From positions 291,018 to 355,017 of the forward strand of contig NZ_LMOZ01000003.1 in NCBI RefSeq assembly GCF_001423695.1: 64,000 bases of DNA, in the 5' to 3' direction. A program made the position numbers and the translations under genes. Under the pieces are notes generated by a model. It was not told the origin of the DNA, searched no databases, and was given only the letters and a program-made list of their open reading frames with translations. Source of the stretch: Leifsonia sp. Leaf336. Its GTDB lineage: Bacteria > Actinomycetota > Actinomycetes > Actinomycetales > Microbacteriaceae. Below, in pieces: positions 51,717-60,377 of this stretch (position 1 is the first letter of the stretch; the number at the start of each line of letters is the position of its first letter).

Positions 51717-52739
51717 ATGACGACGGAACAGGTGGACGGCCGCTCCGCGCCGACCCTGGAGGCCGTGGCCGCACGCGCAGGCGTGTCGCGCGCGACCGTC
51801 TCCCGCGTCGTCAACGGCTCCACCAAGGTGACTCCGGAGGTGGCGGCGGCGGTGACGCGCGCCATCGCCGACCTCAACTACGTTCCCAACCGGGCCGCCC
51901 GCTCGCTGGCCTCCCGGCGCACGCAGGTGATCGCGCTGGTGGTTCCGGAGTCGACCGCGAAGGTCTTCGCCGACCCGTTCTTCGCCTCCATCGTGCAGGG
52001 CGTCGCGCTGAGCCTCGCCGACACCGAGTACACCCTCAACATGGTGATCTCGTCGGAGACGAACCCCGACAAGACCCGCCGGTACCTCATGGGCGGCAAC
52101 GTGGACGGGGCCCTCGTTGTCTCGCACCACTCGGGCGACCACTCGTACGCCCAGCTGGGCTCGACCCTCCCGATCGTGTTCGGTGGCCGGCCGGTGAGCG
52201 AGTCGCAGCACGAGTCGTACTTCGTGGACGTCGACAACGTGGCCGGATCGGCAGGGGCTGCCGAGCACCTGATCGCCCGGGGTCGCCGCAACATCGCGCT
52301 CATCACGGGCCCGCAGGACATGCCGGCCGGTCTCGACCGCTTCACCGGCTGGCATGACGCGCTGCGGGCGCACGGCCTCGACACGTCGCTCGTCGAGTAC
52401 GGCGACTTCTCCCCCTACTCCGGCATGGAGGCGATGCGGAGGCTGCTCGCGACCGGCCGGCCGATCGACGGGCTGTTCGCCGCGAACGACCAGATGGCCG
52501 CGGGCGCCTACTCGGCCATCCACGAGGCCGGGCTCGACATCCCGGGCGACATCGCGGTGGTCGGCTTCGACGACGACAACTTCGGGCTCACCGCCACTCC
52601 GCCGCTGACCACCGTGCACCAGCCGTCCATCGGCCTCGGCGAGGCGATGGCCCGCGTGCTCGTGCGCCGTCTCGCGGGCGAGCCCGTCGACCGCGTGACG
52701 CTGCTGCCGACCGAGCTGGTCGTCCGCCAGAGCGCCTGA
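51717..52739 (+). CDS. LacI-family regulator of the beta-glucoside operon (CelR-like)
   Basis: Regulator of 340 residues. Helix-turn-helix PTLEAVAARAGVSRATVSRV (about 12-31) and hinge, then a sugar-binding core (about 70-335). ATG 51717 with AGAGG, 74 bases after the glucosidase gene, probably with its own weak promoter or by read-through. Position and the CelR-like boxes at 46595-46698 make it the local repressor, released by cellobiose or a similar sugar. Confidence 0.93.
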   Translation: MTTEQVDGRSAPTLEAVAARAGVSRATVSRVVNGSTKVTPEVAAAVTRAIADLNYVPNRAARSLASRRTQVIALVVPESTAKVFADPFFASIVQGVALSLADTEYTLNMVISSETNPDKTRRYLMGGNVDGALVVSHHSGDHSYAQLGSTLPIVFGGRPVSESQHESYFVDVDNVAGSAGAAEHLIARGRRNIALITGPQDMPAGLDRFTGWHDALRAHGLDTSLVEYGDFSPYSGMEAMRRLLATGRPIDGLFAANDQMAAGAYSAIHEAGLDIPGDIAVVGFDDDNFGLTATPPLTTVHQPSIGLGEAMARVLVRRLAGEPVDRVTLLPTELVVRQSA

Positions 52740-52760
52740 CGCCGGCCGGTCGGGCGCGGC

Positions 52761-53594
52761 TCAGGCCAGGCGGCGGTAGAGGCGGTTGCCGACCACGGCG
52801 AGCGCGAAGCCGGTCGTGGCGATGGCGGAGACGCCTCCCGCGTACGCGATGAACAGGTGCTCGGTGCCGTTCTGCGTGGAGTTGTAGGTGACCACGAGTG
52901 CGACGGCGGCGACGACGCCGCACGCCGCCGCGAGCCAGACCAGCGCCCAGAGCTTGGAGCGCACCGGCGGGTCGGCGGGTCGCAGCCGGAAGGCGGCGAG
53001 CACGATCCCGGCGATGCATGCCCAGAACGCGACCACGAGCATGGCGGCGATGACATCGGACGGCCGGTGCCACTGCTCGACCAGCGTGGAGGCTCCCGCC
53101 GCGACCGTGAACAGCGCGCCGAGCACGGCGGCGAGCGGGCGGTAACGCGGCGCCGTCACCAGGAACACGAGCACGGCGGCGGAGGCAGCCACGGAGGTGT
53201 GCCCCGACGGCAGGGAGTTCGCGAGCCCGGTGTCCACGCCCTTCGCCGGACGTGACAGCACGGAGTACTTCAGCACCTGGGTGCTCACGTTCGCCGCGAT
53301 CGCGCCTCCGGCGGCGATCGCGAACACGAGCCAGTTGCGTCGCACGAGCACGATGATCAGGGCCGCGACCGCACCGATCACGACGGCCGCGACCGGGAGG
53401 GCGTTGAGGAACGACTGGGCGAAGTCGATGAGGTCGCCCTTCCACGCGTTGGCGCCCGCGAACGACCGCTCGTCGATGACCTGGCCGATGTAGCTGCGCA
53501 CGAAGAACAGGTACACGGCGACGAAGAGCAGGGCCGTACCGAGCGCGCCCCAGACGAACGGGAGGGCACGGAGCACGGCGGTTCGCATAGTCAT
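52761..53594 (-). CDS. PAP2-family membrane phosphatase
   Basis: Integral membrane phosphatase of 277 residues from ATG 53594 (GGAAGGG upstream). About six to seven helices. Phosphatase motifs in order: KYSVLSRPAKG (KX6RP), LPSGHTSVAAS (PSGH) and VEQWHRPSDVIAA (X-His-X3-Asp). Likely acts on phosphatidic acid or isoprenoid pyrophosphates at the outer face. Confidence 0.9.
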   Translation of the reverse strand: MTMRTAVLRALPFVWGALGTALLFVAVYLFFVRSYIGQVIDERSFAGANAWKGDLIDFAQSFLNALPVAAVVIGAVAALIIVLVRRNWLVFAIAAGGAIAANVSTQVLKYSVLSRPAKGVDTGLANSLPSGHTSVAASAAVLVFLVTAPRYRPLAAVLGALFTVAAGASTLVEQWHRPSDVIAAMLVVAFWACIAGIVLAAFRLRPADPPVRSKLWALVWLAAACGVVAAVALVVTYNSTQNGTEHLFIAYAGGVSAIATTGFALAVVGNRLYRRLA

Positions 53595-53713
53595 CAACCC
53601 TTCCACACCGTTCCCGGGAAGTCCCGGAAAGCCCGGCACGAGAATCCCCGCACCACCGGCTCGTGCGCTTTGCGCTGGTGCGCGCGCCGGGCGCACGGTG
53701 TAGGACGAATTTC

Positions 53714-54151
53714 ATGAAGAGCTTCACCAACACGATCGACATCGAGGCACCGGCGCACGATGTCTACCTGGCCCTGCGCTCGGTCGACGGCTACGCCGCG
53801 TGGCTGCGGCACTCCATGGTCTATCGCGGCACGCGCGCGCCCGCGACGCCGCCAGACGCCTACCCGACCTACGAGGACTCCACCATGATCGGGCGGATGC
53901 GCGGCGAGCTGATCGAGGAGGTGCCCGACCGGGAGCTGCGCTTCCATCAGGCGAAGCGGTCAGGGCGCGTCGATGCCCTCATCGTCTACGACGTCACCGA
54001 CGCGGGAGGCCGCACGACGGTCACCCGTGTCGGCGAGCTGACCACGCACGGCGTCTACCGCATGGTGGAGCCGATGTTCGTGCGGATGGCGGCCGCCGAG
54101 AGCGCACGCACCATGAAAGCGCTCAAGGCGCACGTCGAGCGCGCGAGCTGA
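53714..54151 (+). CDS. SRPBCC-family (polyketide cyclase/START-like) protein
   Basis: Small protein of 145 residues with the helix-grip pattern: MKSFTNTIDIEAPAHDVYLA at the start, a beta-rich middle (TMIGRMRGELIEEV, ALIVYDVTDAGGRTTVTRVG) and a C-terminal helix. Binds an unknown hydrophobic ligand or acts as stress protein. Followed two bases later by the convergent methyltransferase stop. Confidence 0.8.
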   Translation: MKSFTNTIDIEAPAHDVYLALRSVDGYAAWLRHSMVYRGTRAPATPPDAYPTYEDSTMIGRMRGELIEEVPDRELRFHQAKRSGRVDALIVYDVTDAGGRTTVTRVGELTTHGVYRMVEPMFVRMAAAESARTMKALKAHVERAS

Positions 54152-54153
54152 CG

Positions 54154-55044
54154 TCAGCCGACGAAGCGGACGCCCTCGACGGCTTCCGCGAACCGGCCAC
54201 GCATCACCGCGATCGCGTCCGCGCTGCTGTCGACCAGCAGGAACCGGCGGCCCAGAGCCGCCGCGACCGCCCCGGTCGTCCCGCTGCCCGCGAAGAAGTC
54301 GAGCACCCAGTCGCCTTCGCGGCTCGACGCCTGCACGATGCGGCGGAGGACCCCCTCCGGCTTCTGCGTGGGATAGCCGGTCCGCTCGCGCCCGGTCGGC
54401 GACACGATGGTGTGCCACCACACGTCGGTGGGCAGCTTGCCGAGCTCGGCCTTCTCGGGCGTGACGAGCCCGGGCGCCATGTACGGCTCGCGGTCGACCG
54501 CCGCAGAGTCGAAGTAGTAGGCCCCCGGGTTCTTCACGTACACGAGGATGGTGTCGTGCTTCGCGGGCCAGCGGTTCTTGGGCTTGGCACCGTAGTCGTA
54601 GGCCCACACGATCTCGTTGAGGAACGACTCGCGCCCGAAGAGCGCGTCGAGCAGCACCTTCGCGTAGTGCGACTCCCGATAGTCGAGGTGCAGGTACAGC
54701 GTGCCGGTGTCGGCGAGCAGCCTCCAGGCCTCGATCAGCCGCGGCTCGAGAAAGCCCCAGTAGTCCTCGAACCGGTCGTCGTAGCTCAGGAGGTCGCCCT
54801 TGATGCGCTCGTAGCTGCGGCCCTGGAACCCGATCACGCTGCCGGCACCGGCCTCCGCGCGCACGGCTTTCGTGCGCCGGCGCGCCTGCGGACGCCCGGT
54901 GTTGAAAGGAGGGTCGAGGTAGATGAGCTGGAAGGCGCCGGACGGGAGGCCGGTGACGACCTCCAGGTTGTCGGCGTGCACGACGGTGCTCGGGCCGTCC
55001 GGCTGCCACAGAGACCCGGGTGGGGCGGCAGCGGGTTCGGACAT
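54154..55044 (-). CDS. Orphan DNA methyltransferase (beta-type N4/N6 amino-methylase)
   Basis: DNA methyltransferase of 296 residues. The catalytic motif IV DPPFNTG (44-50) precedes the SAM-binding motif I FFAGSGTTG (about 250-258), the order of beta-class adenine/cytosine-N4 enzymes. TQKPEGVLRRIV just before motif I is typical. There is no restriction endonuclease or specificity gene nearby, so it is probably a solitary methylase with a regulatory or housekeeping role. ATG 55044 is preferred, with weak signals; upstream in-frame starts exist at 55062 and 55101. Recognition site unknown. Confidence 0.88.
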   Translation of the reverse strand: MSEPAAAPPGSLWQPDGPSTVVHADNLEVVTGLPSGAFQLIYLDPPFNTGRPQARRRTKAVRAEAGAGSVIGFQGRSYERIKGDLLSYDDRFEDYWGFLEPRLIEAWRLLADTGTLYLHLDYRESHYAKVLLDALFGRESFLNEIVWAYDYGAKPKNRWPAKHDTILVYVKNPGAYYFDSAAVDREPYMAPGLVTPEKAELGKLPTDVWWHTIVSPTGRERTGYPTQKPEGVLRRIVQASSREGDWVLDFFAGSGTTGAVAAALGRRFLLVDSSADAIAVMRGRFAEAVEGVRFVG

Positions 55045-55087
55045 GGGTCCATTCTCGCGCATGGGCGGTCGCCGCGCGGGCGGAGGG

Positions 55088-55102
55088 TAGCCTGGCGGCA
55101 TG
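55088..55102 (+). promoter_or_regulatory. Leaderless promoter-start junction of the small GNAT gene
   Basis: TAGCCT (55088-55093), six bases, ATG at 55100. No ribosome site. Confidence 0.55.
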
Positions 55103-55384
55103 ACCCTGACCGTCGAGAAGCAGCCCGATCGCTCCCGCTACGCCCTGCTGAAGGACGGTGAGGTGATCGGCATCGCCGAATACGAGCTCCGCGACGACGC
55201 GATCGTGTTCACCCACACGGAGGTCGACCCCGAGAAGCGCGAGCGCGGCATGGCGTCCGAACTGGTGCAGACCGCGCTCGACGACGTGCGCGACCGCACC
55301 TCCCTCCGAGTCGTCGCGACCTGCCCGTACGTGCGGCGCTGGCTGCAGGACCACCCCGAGTACCAGGCGTTGCAGCGCCGCTGA
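55100..55384 (+). CDS. Small GNAT-like N-acetyltransferase (YjdJ/NATD1 type)
   Basis: Protein of 94 residues. The core reads GEVIGIAEYEL, VFTHTEVDPEKRERGMASELV and VVATCPYVRRWLQDHPEYQ, the pattern of the small NATD1/YjdJ group with a short acetyl-CoA site. Target unknown. Leaderless start; divergent from the methyltransferase gene. Confidence 0.88.
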   Translation: MTLTVEKQPDRSRYALLKDGEVIGIAEYELRDDAIVFTHTEVDPEKRERGMASELVQTALDDVRDRTSLRVVATCPYVRRWLQDHPEYQALQRR

Positions 55385-55406
55385 CCCCGGCCGGGGCACG
55401 GCGGCG

Positions 55407-55772
55407 TCAGGCGCGGTGGGAGGCCGACCTGCGCGTGGTGGCGCGGCCCTCCTCGGAAGGCGCGCGGCCTTCGGCGCGCTGGCCGCGACCGGCCGTGCCG
55501 ACGTCGATCGTGATCTTGCCGGCCTCCCAGACGCCCTTCTCGCCGTCGCCGGGAAGCGGAGCGGGGGCCGGGAGGAAGGACTGCCGGTCGAGCTCCTGCT
55601 GGGCCTCGTGCCTCGTGGGCGCGAAGATCTCGTCGAACGAGCCGCCGATCGCGCCGCTCATCGTTCCAGAGCCGCGGGCGGCCTTGTTGGAGAGGTCGAT
55701 CCAGCCGAGCTTCGCGCCGATCACGATCGCCACGACGAGCACGCCCACGACGACCAGGACCCACCAATTCAC
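55407..55772 (-). CDS. Hypothetical membrane-anchored protein
   Basis: Protein of 121 residues with one N-terminal membrane helix (about 3-22), then a hydrophilic, Arg/Gly/Ala-rich, low-complexity tail. GTG 55772 is six bases from TAACCT (55784-55779), so leaderless. No domain recognised. Small proteins of this type are common next to housekeeping genes in Microbacteriaceae. Confidence 0.75.
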   Translation of the reverse strand: MNWWVLVVVGVLVVAIVIGAKLGWIDLSNKAARGSGTMSGAIGGSFDEIFAPTRHEAQQELDRQSFLPAPAPLPGDGEKGVWEAGKITIDVGTAGRGQRAEGRAPSEEGRATTRRSASHRA

Positions 55773-55849
55773 CCGTATAGGTTACCGGAGACCCGCGGGA
55801 GGCTCGGCGGACGCACAGGAAGGACCAAGGGACGGACCAAGGGACGGAC

Positions 55850-56899
55850 CTAGGGCACGCGGTAGAGCCACTCGTCGGTCGCGAACTTCTCGACGACCAG
55901 ACGCTCGGCCTCCGCGTACTCGGCCTCGGTGATGTCCCCCTCGGTGGCGCCGTACAGATTGCGGAAGGTCAGCTTGAGCTGCTCGATGATCTCCGCGCGG
56001 CTCAGACCGGTCTGACTGCGCAAAGGGTCTACCCGCTTCGCCGCGCTCGTGATGCCCTTGTCGCTGATCTTCTCGCGGCCGATGCGGAGCACCTCCGTCA
56101 TCTTCTGGCCGTCCATGTCGTAGCTCATCGTCACGTGGTGCAGCACGGCGCCGGAGCCCAGGCGCTTCTGCGCGGCGCCGCCGATCTTGCCCTTCGGGCT
56201 GGTGATGTCGTTCAGCGGCACGTAGCTGGCATCGATCCCGAGCGACTTGAGTGCGACGATGGCCCATTCGTCGAGGAAGGCGTAGCTGTCGGCGAAGCTC
56301 ATCCCCTGCACCAGGTCGGCCGGCGCGTAGATCGAATAGGTGACGACCGAGCCGGCCTCCATGAACATCGCGCCGCCTCCCGTGATGCGGCGGACGACCT
56401 GCACCCCGTACTTCTCGGCGTTGACGGGATCGACCTCGTTCTTCACGGACTGGAAGCTGCCGATCACGACGGCCGGTTCGTCCCACTCCCAGATGCGGAG
56501 GGTCGGGCCGCGGCGCCCCTCGCCGACCTCCGTCGTCAGCACTTCGTCGAGTGCCAGGTGCATTTGAGGGGAGACGGCCTTGGCGTGCACGATCTGCCAG
56601 TCGTAGTCGCGCCAGCTGGTGGCGCGGGCGAGTGCACGGCGCACGGCGACCGCGACGGCCTCCGGCGAGAACCCGAGCAGGAGGGCGCCCTCCGGCAGGG
56701 CCTCCTTGACCGCGGCGGCGATCGCCTTCGAGTCGCTCTCGGCCGGGAGGCCGTTGACGGCGGCGTCGATGGCCTCCAACGCTGTGTCGGGCTCGAGGAA
56801 GAAGTCGCCCGCCAGCCGGAATCCGGCGATCAGGCCGTCCACGACCTCCAGGTCGACGACGACGAGCTTGCCACCCGGCACCTTGTACTCACCATGCAT
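55850..56899 (-). CDS. Lipoate-protein ligase with accessory domain at the N-terminus
   Basis: Lipoate ligase-like protein of 349 residues. Residues about 5-92 (YKVPGGKLVVVDLEVVDG, GDFFLEPDTALEAIDAAVNG) look like the small accessory domain that normally sits at the C-terminus of LplA or is a separate subunit. The catalytic ligase domain follows (about 95-349) with RRITGGGAMFMEAGSVVTYS and KGKIGGAAQKRLGSGAVLHH, including the lipoyl-AMP site Lys. It should attach lipoate to dehydrogenase complexes. ATG 56899 is leaderless by position (TAGGCT six bases upstream). Confidence 0.88.
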   Translation of the reverse strand: MHGEYKVPGGKLVVVDLEVVDGLIAGFRLAGDFFLEPDTALEAIDAAVNGLPAESDSKAIAAAVKEALPEGALLLGFSPEAVAVAVRRALARATSWRDYDWQIVHAKAVSPQMHLALDEVLTTEVGEGRRGPTLRIWEWDEPAVVIGSFQSVKNEVDPVNAEKYGVQVVRRITGGGAMFMEAGSVVTYSIYAPADLVQGMSFADSYAFLDEWAIVALKSLGIDASYVPLNDITSPKGKIGGAAQKRLGSGAVLHHVTMSYDMDGQKMTEVLRIGREKISDKGITSAAKRVDPLRSQTGLSRAEIIEQLKLTFRNLYGATEGDITEAEYAEAERLVVEKFATDEWLYRVP

Positions 56900-56923
56900 G
56901 CCCCCAGCCTAGATCCGCGGCGG

Positions 56924-57775
56924 CTAGGTGCGGGCGGGGAGGCGCGGGTCGAGCCAGGCGGTGAGGTCGGCGTAGACCTCGAGGCGGTTGGTCTCGTTGA
57001 AGATCTCGTGGCGCGCGCCGGGGTAGACGATCGTCGTCACATCGCTGAGGCCCGAGCGCGTGCGATACGAATGCTCGAGCTTGCGCGCGGAGGCCTCCCC
57101 TCCGAGCGGGTCGTCGTCGCCCACCTGGATGAGCAGCGGGAGGTCGCGCGACAGGTGCCGGGCCGGGCGGCCGAGCAGTCGGGCGGCGTCGGCCATCCCG
57201 AACAGCTTCTGCAGCGGCACGAGGGTGCACAGCGGGTCGTCGATGAACGCCTGCGCGACGGCGGGGTCGCGGCTCAGCCACTCGGCGCCGGTGCTGCCGA
57301 GATTCGCGTGGCGCTTGTTGAGGTCGCCGCCGTTCATCGAACCGATCATCCGGTACGCGGTGCCGGAGAGCACGGCGGCGTCGTAGTCGGCCGAGTGGTG
57401 GTTGAGCGTCATCTGCCCCATCAGCGACCCCCAGCTGTGCCCGACGAACACGAGCGGCAGGTCGGGGTTCTCGTCGCGGATCAGGCGCGTGAACGCGCGC
57501 AGATCGCGGAGCGCGGCGCGCAGACCGCCCGGGCCGAGCCTCCCGAGCTTGGAGGCGTCGCCGTGCCACTGCTCCATCCCCGTGCGCCCGTGGCCGCGGT
57601 GGTCGTCGGCATAGACGAGGTACCCCTCGGCCACCAAGTGCTCGGCGAGCTCGCGGTAGCGCCCGGCATGCTCCCCCACACCGTGCGCGATCTGCACCGC
57701 CGCTCGCGGCCGGTCGACCGGGTACACGTCGAAGAAGATACGGAGGCCGTCGTCGGCGCTGAACTCTCGCTGCAC
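56924..57775 (-). CDS. Alpha/beta hydrolase, monoacylglycerol lipase-like
   Basis: Hydrolase of 283 residues. HGVGEHAGRY (about 31-40) is the oxyanion region, nucleophile Ser in VGHSWGSLMG, Asp in VGDDDPLGG, His in GARHEIFNE, the order of the YpfJ/lysophospholipase-monoglyceride lipase group. Cytosolic. GTG start at 57775 with CAGAAT six bases upstream. It follows the MarR promoter divergently. Confidence 0.88.
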   Translation of the reverse strand: MQREFSADDGLRIFFDVYPVDRPRAAVQIAHGVGEHAGRYRELAEHLVAEGYLVYADDHRGHGRTGMEQWHGDASKLGRLGPGGLRAALRDLRAFTRLIRDENPDLPLVFVGHSWGSLMGQMTLNHHSADYDAAVLSGTAYRMIGSMNGGDLNKRHANLGSTGAEWLSRDPAVAQAFIDDPLCTLVPLQKLFGMADAARLLGRPARHLSRDLPLLIQVGDDDPLGGEASARKLEHSYRTRSGLSDVTTIVYPGARHEIFNETNRLEVYADLTAWLDPRLPART

Positions 57776-57821
57776 GCGCTCATTCTGGCGTACGCGGAGA
57801 GCGAATGGAGTTTATTTAGCC

Positions 57822-57839
57822 AGCCTAATTTGTTAGGCT
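57822..57839. promoter_or_regulatory. Inverted repeat before the MarR-MFS pair
   Basis: AGCCTAA (57822-57828) and TTAGGCT (57833-57839) are exact inverted repeats separated by four bases, nine bases before the MarR start. Likely autoregulatory operator, also close to the divergent hydrolase gene. Confidence 0.65.
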
Positions 57840-57847
57840 AACTATCT

Positions 57848-58276
57848 ATGGGACGACTCTCGACGCACGACCTCAGCAGCGCGCTGCGCATCGCCGTCGC
57901 CCGTCTCTCACGCCGCCTGCGCGCCGAGAAGGCGGACGACGAGCTGAGCGACACCCAGACCTCCACGCTGGCGTTCCTCGTGCGCGAGGGGTCCGGCACG
58001 ATCGGGAGGCTGAGCGAGCACGAGCGCGTCACCCCGCCCTCCATGAACCGCACCGTCAACCGCCTCGAGGAGGCCGGCTATGTGCGCCGCACCGCGGACG
58101 CGGTCGACGGACGCAAGGTGGTCGTCGTCCCCACCGAGTCGGGCCTGCGGCTCGTCACCGAGACGCGGCGCCGCCGCGATGCCTGGCTGCACCAGCGGCT
58201 GCGCACGCTGACCCCCGAGCAGCGCGAGACCCTCGCCGAGGCCGCCGCGATCATCCGAGAGCTCGCCGACTCGTGA
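57848..58276 (+). CDS. MarR-family regulator
   Basis: Winged-helix regulator of 142 residues (TQTSTLAFLVREGSGTIGRL, HERVTPPSMNRTVNRLEEAG, VRRTADAVDGRKVVVVPTES). Overlaps the MFS exporter start (GTGA), so it most probably controls that exporter and itself through the inverted repeat at 57822-57839. Confidence 0.92.
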   Translation: MGRLSTHDLSSALRIAVARLSRRLRAEKADDELSDTQTSTLAFLVREGSGTIGRLSEHERVTPPSMNRTVNRLEEAGYVRRTADAVDGRKVVVVPTESGLRLVTETRRRRDAWLHQRLRTLTPEQRETLAEAAAIIRELADS

Positions 58277-59580
58277 GCGCGATGTTCCGATCGCTCGCCG
58301 GCGTCAACTACCGCATCTGGGCGGCGGGGGCGCTGGTCTCCAACGTCGGCACCTGGATGCAGCGCACGGCGCAGGACTGGATCGTCCTCACTCAGCTCAC
58401 CCACAACAACGCCTCGGCCGTCGGCATCGTGATGGCGCTGCAGTTCGCGCCGCAGCTGCTCCTGCTGCCGGTGACGGGATGGGCGGCCGACCACCTCGAC
58501 CGTCGGTGCCTGCTGATGCTGACGCAGGGGCTGATGGGGCTGCTCGGGCTCGGGCTCGGCGTCCTCACCGTCAGCGGGTCCGTGCAGCTGTGGCACGTCT
58601 ACCTGTTCGCGCTGGCGCTCGGTGTCGTGGCGGCGTTCGACGCGCCCGCGCGACAGACCTTCGTGTCCGAGCTGGTCGCAGGCCCGAACCTGTCGAATGC
58701 GGTCGCCCTGAACTCGGCGTCGTTCAATGCCGCGCGGCTTCTCGGACCGGCCGTCGCGGGCCTCCTCGTCGCCGCGGTCGGCGCTGGGTGGGTCTTCCTC
58801 ATCAACGCCGCCACCTTCGGGGCCGTGCTGCTGTCGCTGATGACACTGCGTAAGGAGAAGCTGTATCGATCCGAGCGCGCCAAGCGGTCCCGCGGCGGCC
58901 TGGTCGACGGCTTCCGGTATGTGCGGCGGCGGCCCGACCTCGTGGTCATCCTGGTCATGGTGTTCCTGATCGGAACCTTCGGTCTCAACTTCCCGATCTT
59001 CATCTCGACGATGTCGGTGAGCGTCTTCCACCAGGGCGCGGGCGAGTACGGCCTCCTCTCATCGATCATGGCGATCGGCTCGGTGGCCGGTGCGCTGCTC
59101 TCCGCCCGCCGTGAGCGGCCGCGGGTCTCGATGCTGTTCGCCGGCGCAGCCTTCTTCGGTGCGGGCTGCGCGATCGCCGCGGTCATGCCGACGTACTGGC
59201 TGTTCGCGATCGCGCTCATCATCATCGGCATCTCGTCGCAGACGTTGATGACCACGGCGAACGGCACGGTGCAGATGACGACCGACCCGGTGCTGCGAGG
59301 ACGCGTGATGGCGATCTACATGGCGATCTTCATGGGCGGCACGCCCATCGGCGCGCCGATCGTCGGCTGGGTCGCCGACGCGTTCGGCCCGCGCTGGGCG
59401 ATGGGCGTCGGGGCGGCGAGCGGATTCGCGGCTGCCCTCGTCGGCGTCTTCTACCTCGTGAAGTACCGCGGGATGCGCGTGCGCTTCACCGGGCTGCGGC
59501 CGCGCGTGGTGCTCACGCCGCGCGAGGAGGCCCGGGAGGAGCTGGAGGAGGCCGAGGCGACCGCGACGCGGGCCAGCTGA
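58273..59580 (+). CDS. MFS exporter (EntS/MFS_3 type)
   Basis: Twelve-helix exporter of 435 residues. Typical opening NYRIWAAGALVSNVGTWMQR, then VTGWAADHLDRRCLLM (loop 2-3) and AFDAPARQTFVSELV, the marks of the enterobactin-exporter-like branch. Charged cytosolic C-terminal tail of about 30 residues. Co-translated with the MarR gene. Confidence 0.92.
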   Translation: MSAMFRSLAGVNYRIWAAGALVSNVGTWMQRTAQDWIVLTQLTHNNASAVGIVMALQFAPQLLLLPVTGWAADHLDRRCLLMLTQGLMGLLGLGLGVLTVSGSVQLWHVYLFALALGVVAAFDAPARQTFVSELVAGPNLSNAVALNSASFNAARLLGPAVAGLLVAAVGAGWVFLINAATFGAVLLSLMTLRKEKLYRSERAKRSRGGLVDGFRYVRRRPDLVVILVMVFLIGTFGLNFPIFISTMSVSVFHQGAGEYGLLSSIMAIGSVAGALLSARRERPRVSMLFAGAAFFGAGCAIAAVMPTYWLFAIALIIIGISSQTLMTTANGTVQMTTDPVLRGRVMAIYMAIFMGGTPIGAPIVGWVADAFGPRWAMGVGAASGFAAALVGVFYLVKYRGMRVRFTGLRPRVVLTPREEAREELEEAEATATRAS

Positions 59581-59605
59581 CCGGCTGTGCGTGGGCGCGG
59601 GTGCT

Positions 59606-59703
59606 GCCGGCAACGGAGGAGATGCGGGGGCGCCGACGGCGTGTCGGCAGTTGCGGGAGGATATCCGGCCTCCCTCGTGCAGGTTCTCCTCCCTTGGCGA
59701 CGC
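59606..59703. repeat. 98-bp palindromic repeat element, copy 1
   Basis: Shares its first 15 bases (GCCGGCAACGGAGGA), a middle CGACGGCG.GTCGGC block and its last block (TTGGCGACGC) with copy 2 at 60378-60475, same length and orientation. Inverted repeats inside can form a hairpin. Lies between two genes, after the MFS exporter. Confidence 0.7.
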
Positions 59704-59716
59704 GCGCGGCGGCGGG

Positions 59717-60316
59717 TCAGCGGGCCGCGACCGTCGTGCGCATCACGCAGTTGACCGTGCCCTTCGGGCGGTCGTACTCGAACCCGGCCTCCTCGAACAC
59801 CGTGCGCGTCATGCTGTAGAGGAAGGAGGGCGAGATGCGCTTGTCCGTCTGCCGCGGATAGCTCTCGACCGTCCCTCCCCCGGCCTCCGCGATCAGCTCG
59901 AGCGCGCCCGCGATAGCGATGCGCGCGACGCCCCGACCACGGTAGGCGCGGTCGACGAAGATGCACGTGATGCGGTAGTCCGGGAGGGCCTCCGCGGTCT
60001 CGAGATACTGCTTGCGGTGGTAGATGCCGGGGAGCTCCTCCGGGCTGCCGTACTGCGCCCAGCCGACTGCCCGGTCGCCGTCGAAGACGAGCGCGGCGTG
60101 CGCCTCACCGCGCTCGACCAGGTCGTGCTTGAACTCCTTGGTGAAGTCGGCCGGCCGCTCCGGCGCCGACTCCGGCGCCGAGTGCGTCTCGCGGTGGAAC
60201 CACGTGCAGTAGCAGCCGCCGAAGCCGCCGCCGCCATGCCGATCGCACAGTGCGACGAACGCCTCCCACGTGGAGGGGTCGAGGGGGCGCACCTCATAGG
60301 TGACGGTCTCGGGCAT
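59717..60316 (-). CDS. GNAT-family N-acetyltransferase
   Basis: Acetyltransferase of 199 residues from ATG 60316 (GAGGAGGG upstream). The N-terminal part has GGGGFGGCYCTWFH, then RAVGWAQYG and the acetyl-CoA loop CIFVDRAYRGRGVARIAIAG split over about 120-140. The end GTVNCVMRTTV is typical of this actinobacterial group. Substrate unknown. It is flanked on both sides by copies of the 98-bp element. Confidence 0.88.
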   Translation of the reverse strand: MPETVTYEVRPLDPSTWEAFVALCDRHGGGGFGGCYCTWFHRETHSAPESAPERPADFTKEFKHDLVERGEAHAALVFDGDRAVGWAQYGSPEELPGIYHRKQYLETAEALPDYRITCIFVDRAYRGRGVARIAIAGALELIAEAGGGTVESYPRQTDKRISPSFLYSMTRTVFEEAGFEYDRPKGTVNCVMRTTVAAR

Positions 60317-60332
60317 TTCCCTCCTCTCCCGT

Positions 60333-60368
60333 GGCGCGAACGTACTCCGCGGCGTGAACTTACTCCGC
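60333..60368. repeat. Two tandem 18-bp repeats before the GNAT gene
   Basis: GGCGCGAACGTACTCCGC (60333-60350) and GGCGTGAACTTACTCCGC (60351-60368) differ at two positions. They sit 17 to 52 bases upstream of the GNAT start, where a regulator could bind twice on one helical face. Confidence 0.65.
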
Positions 60369-60377
60369 GGCGGGCGC

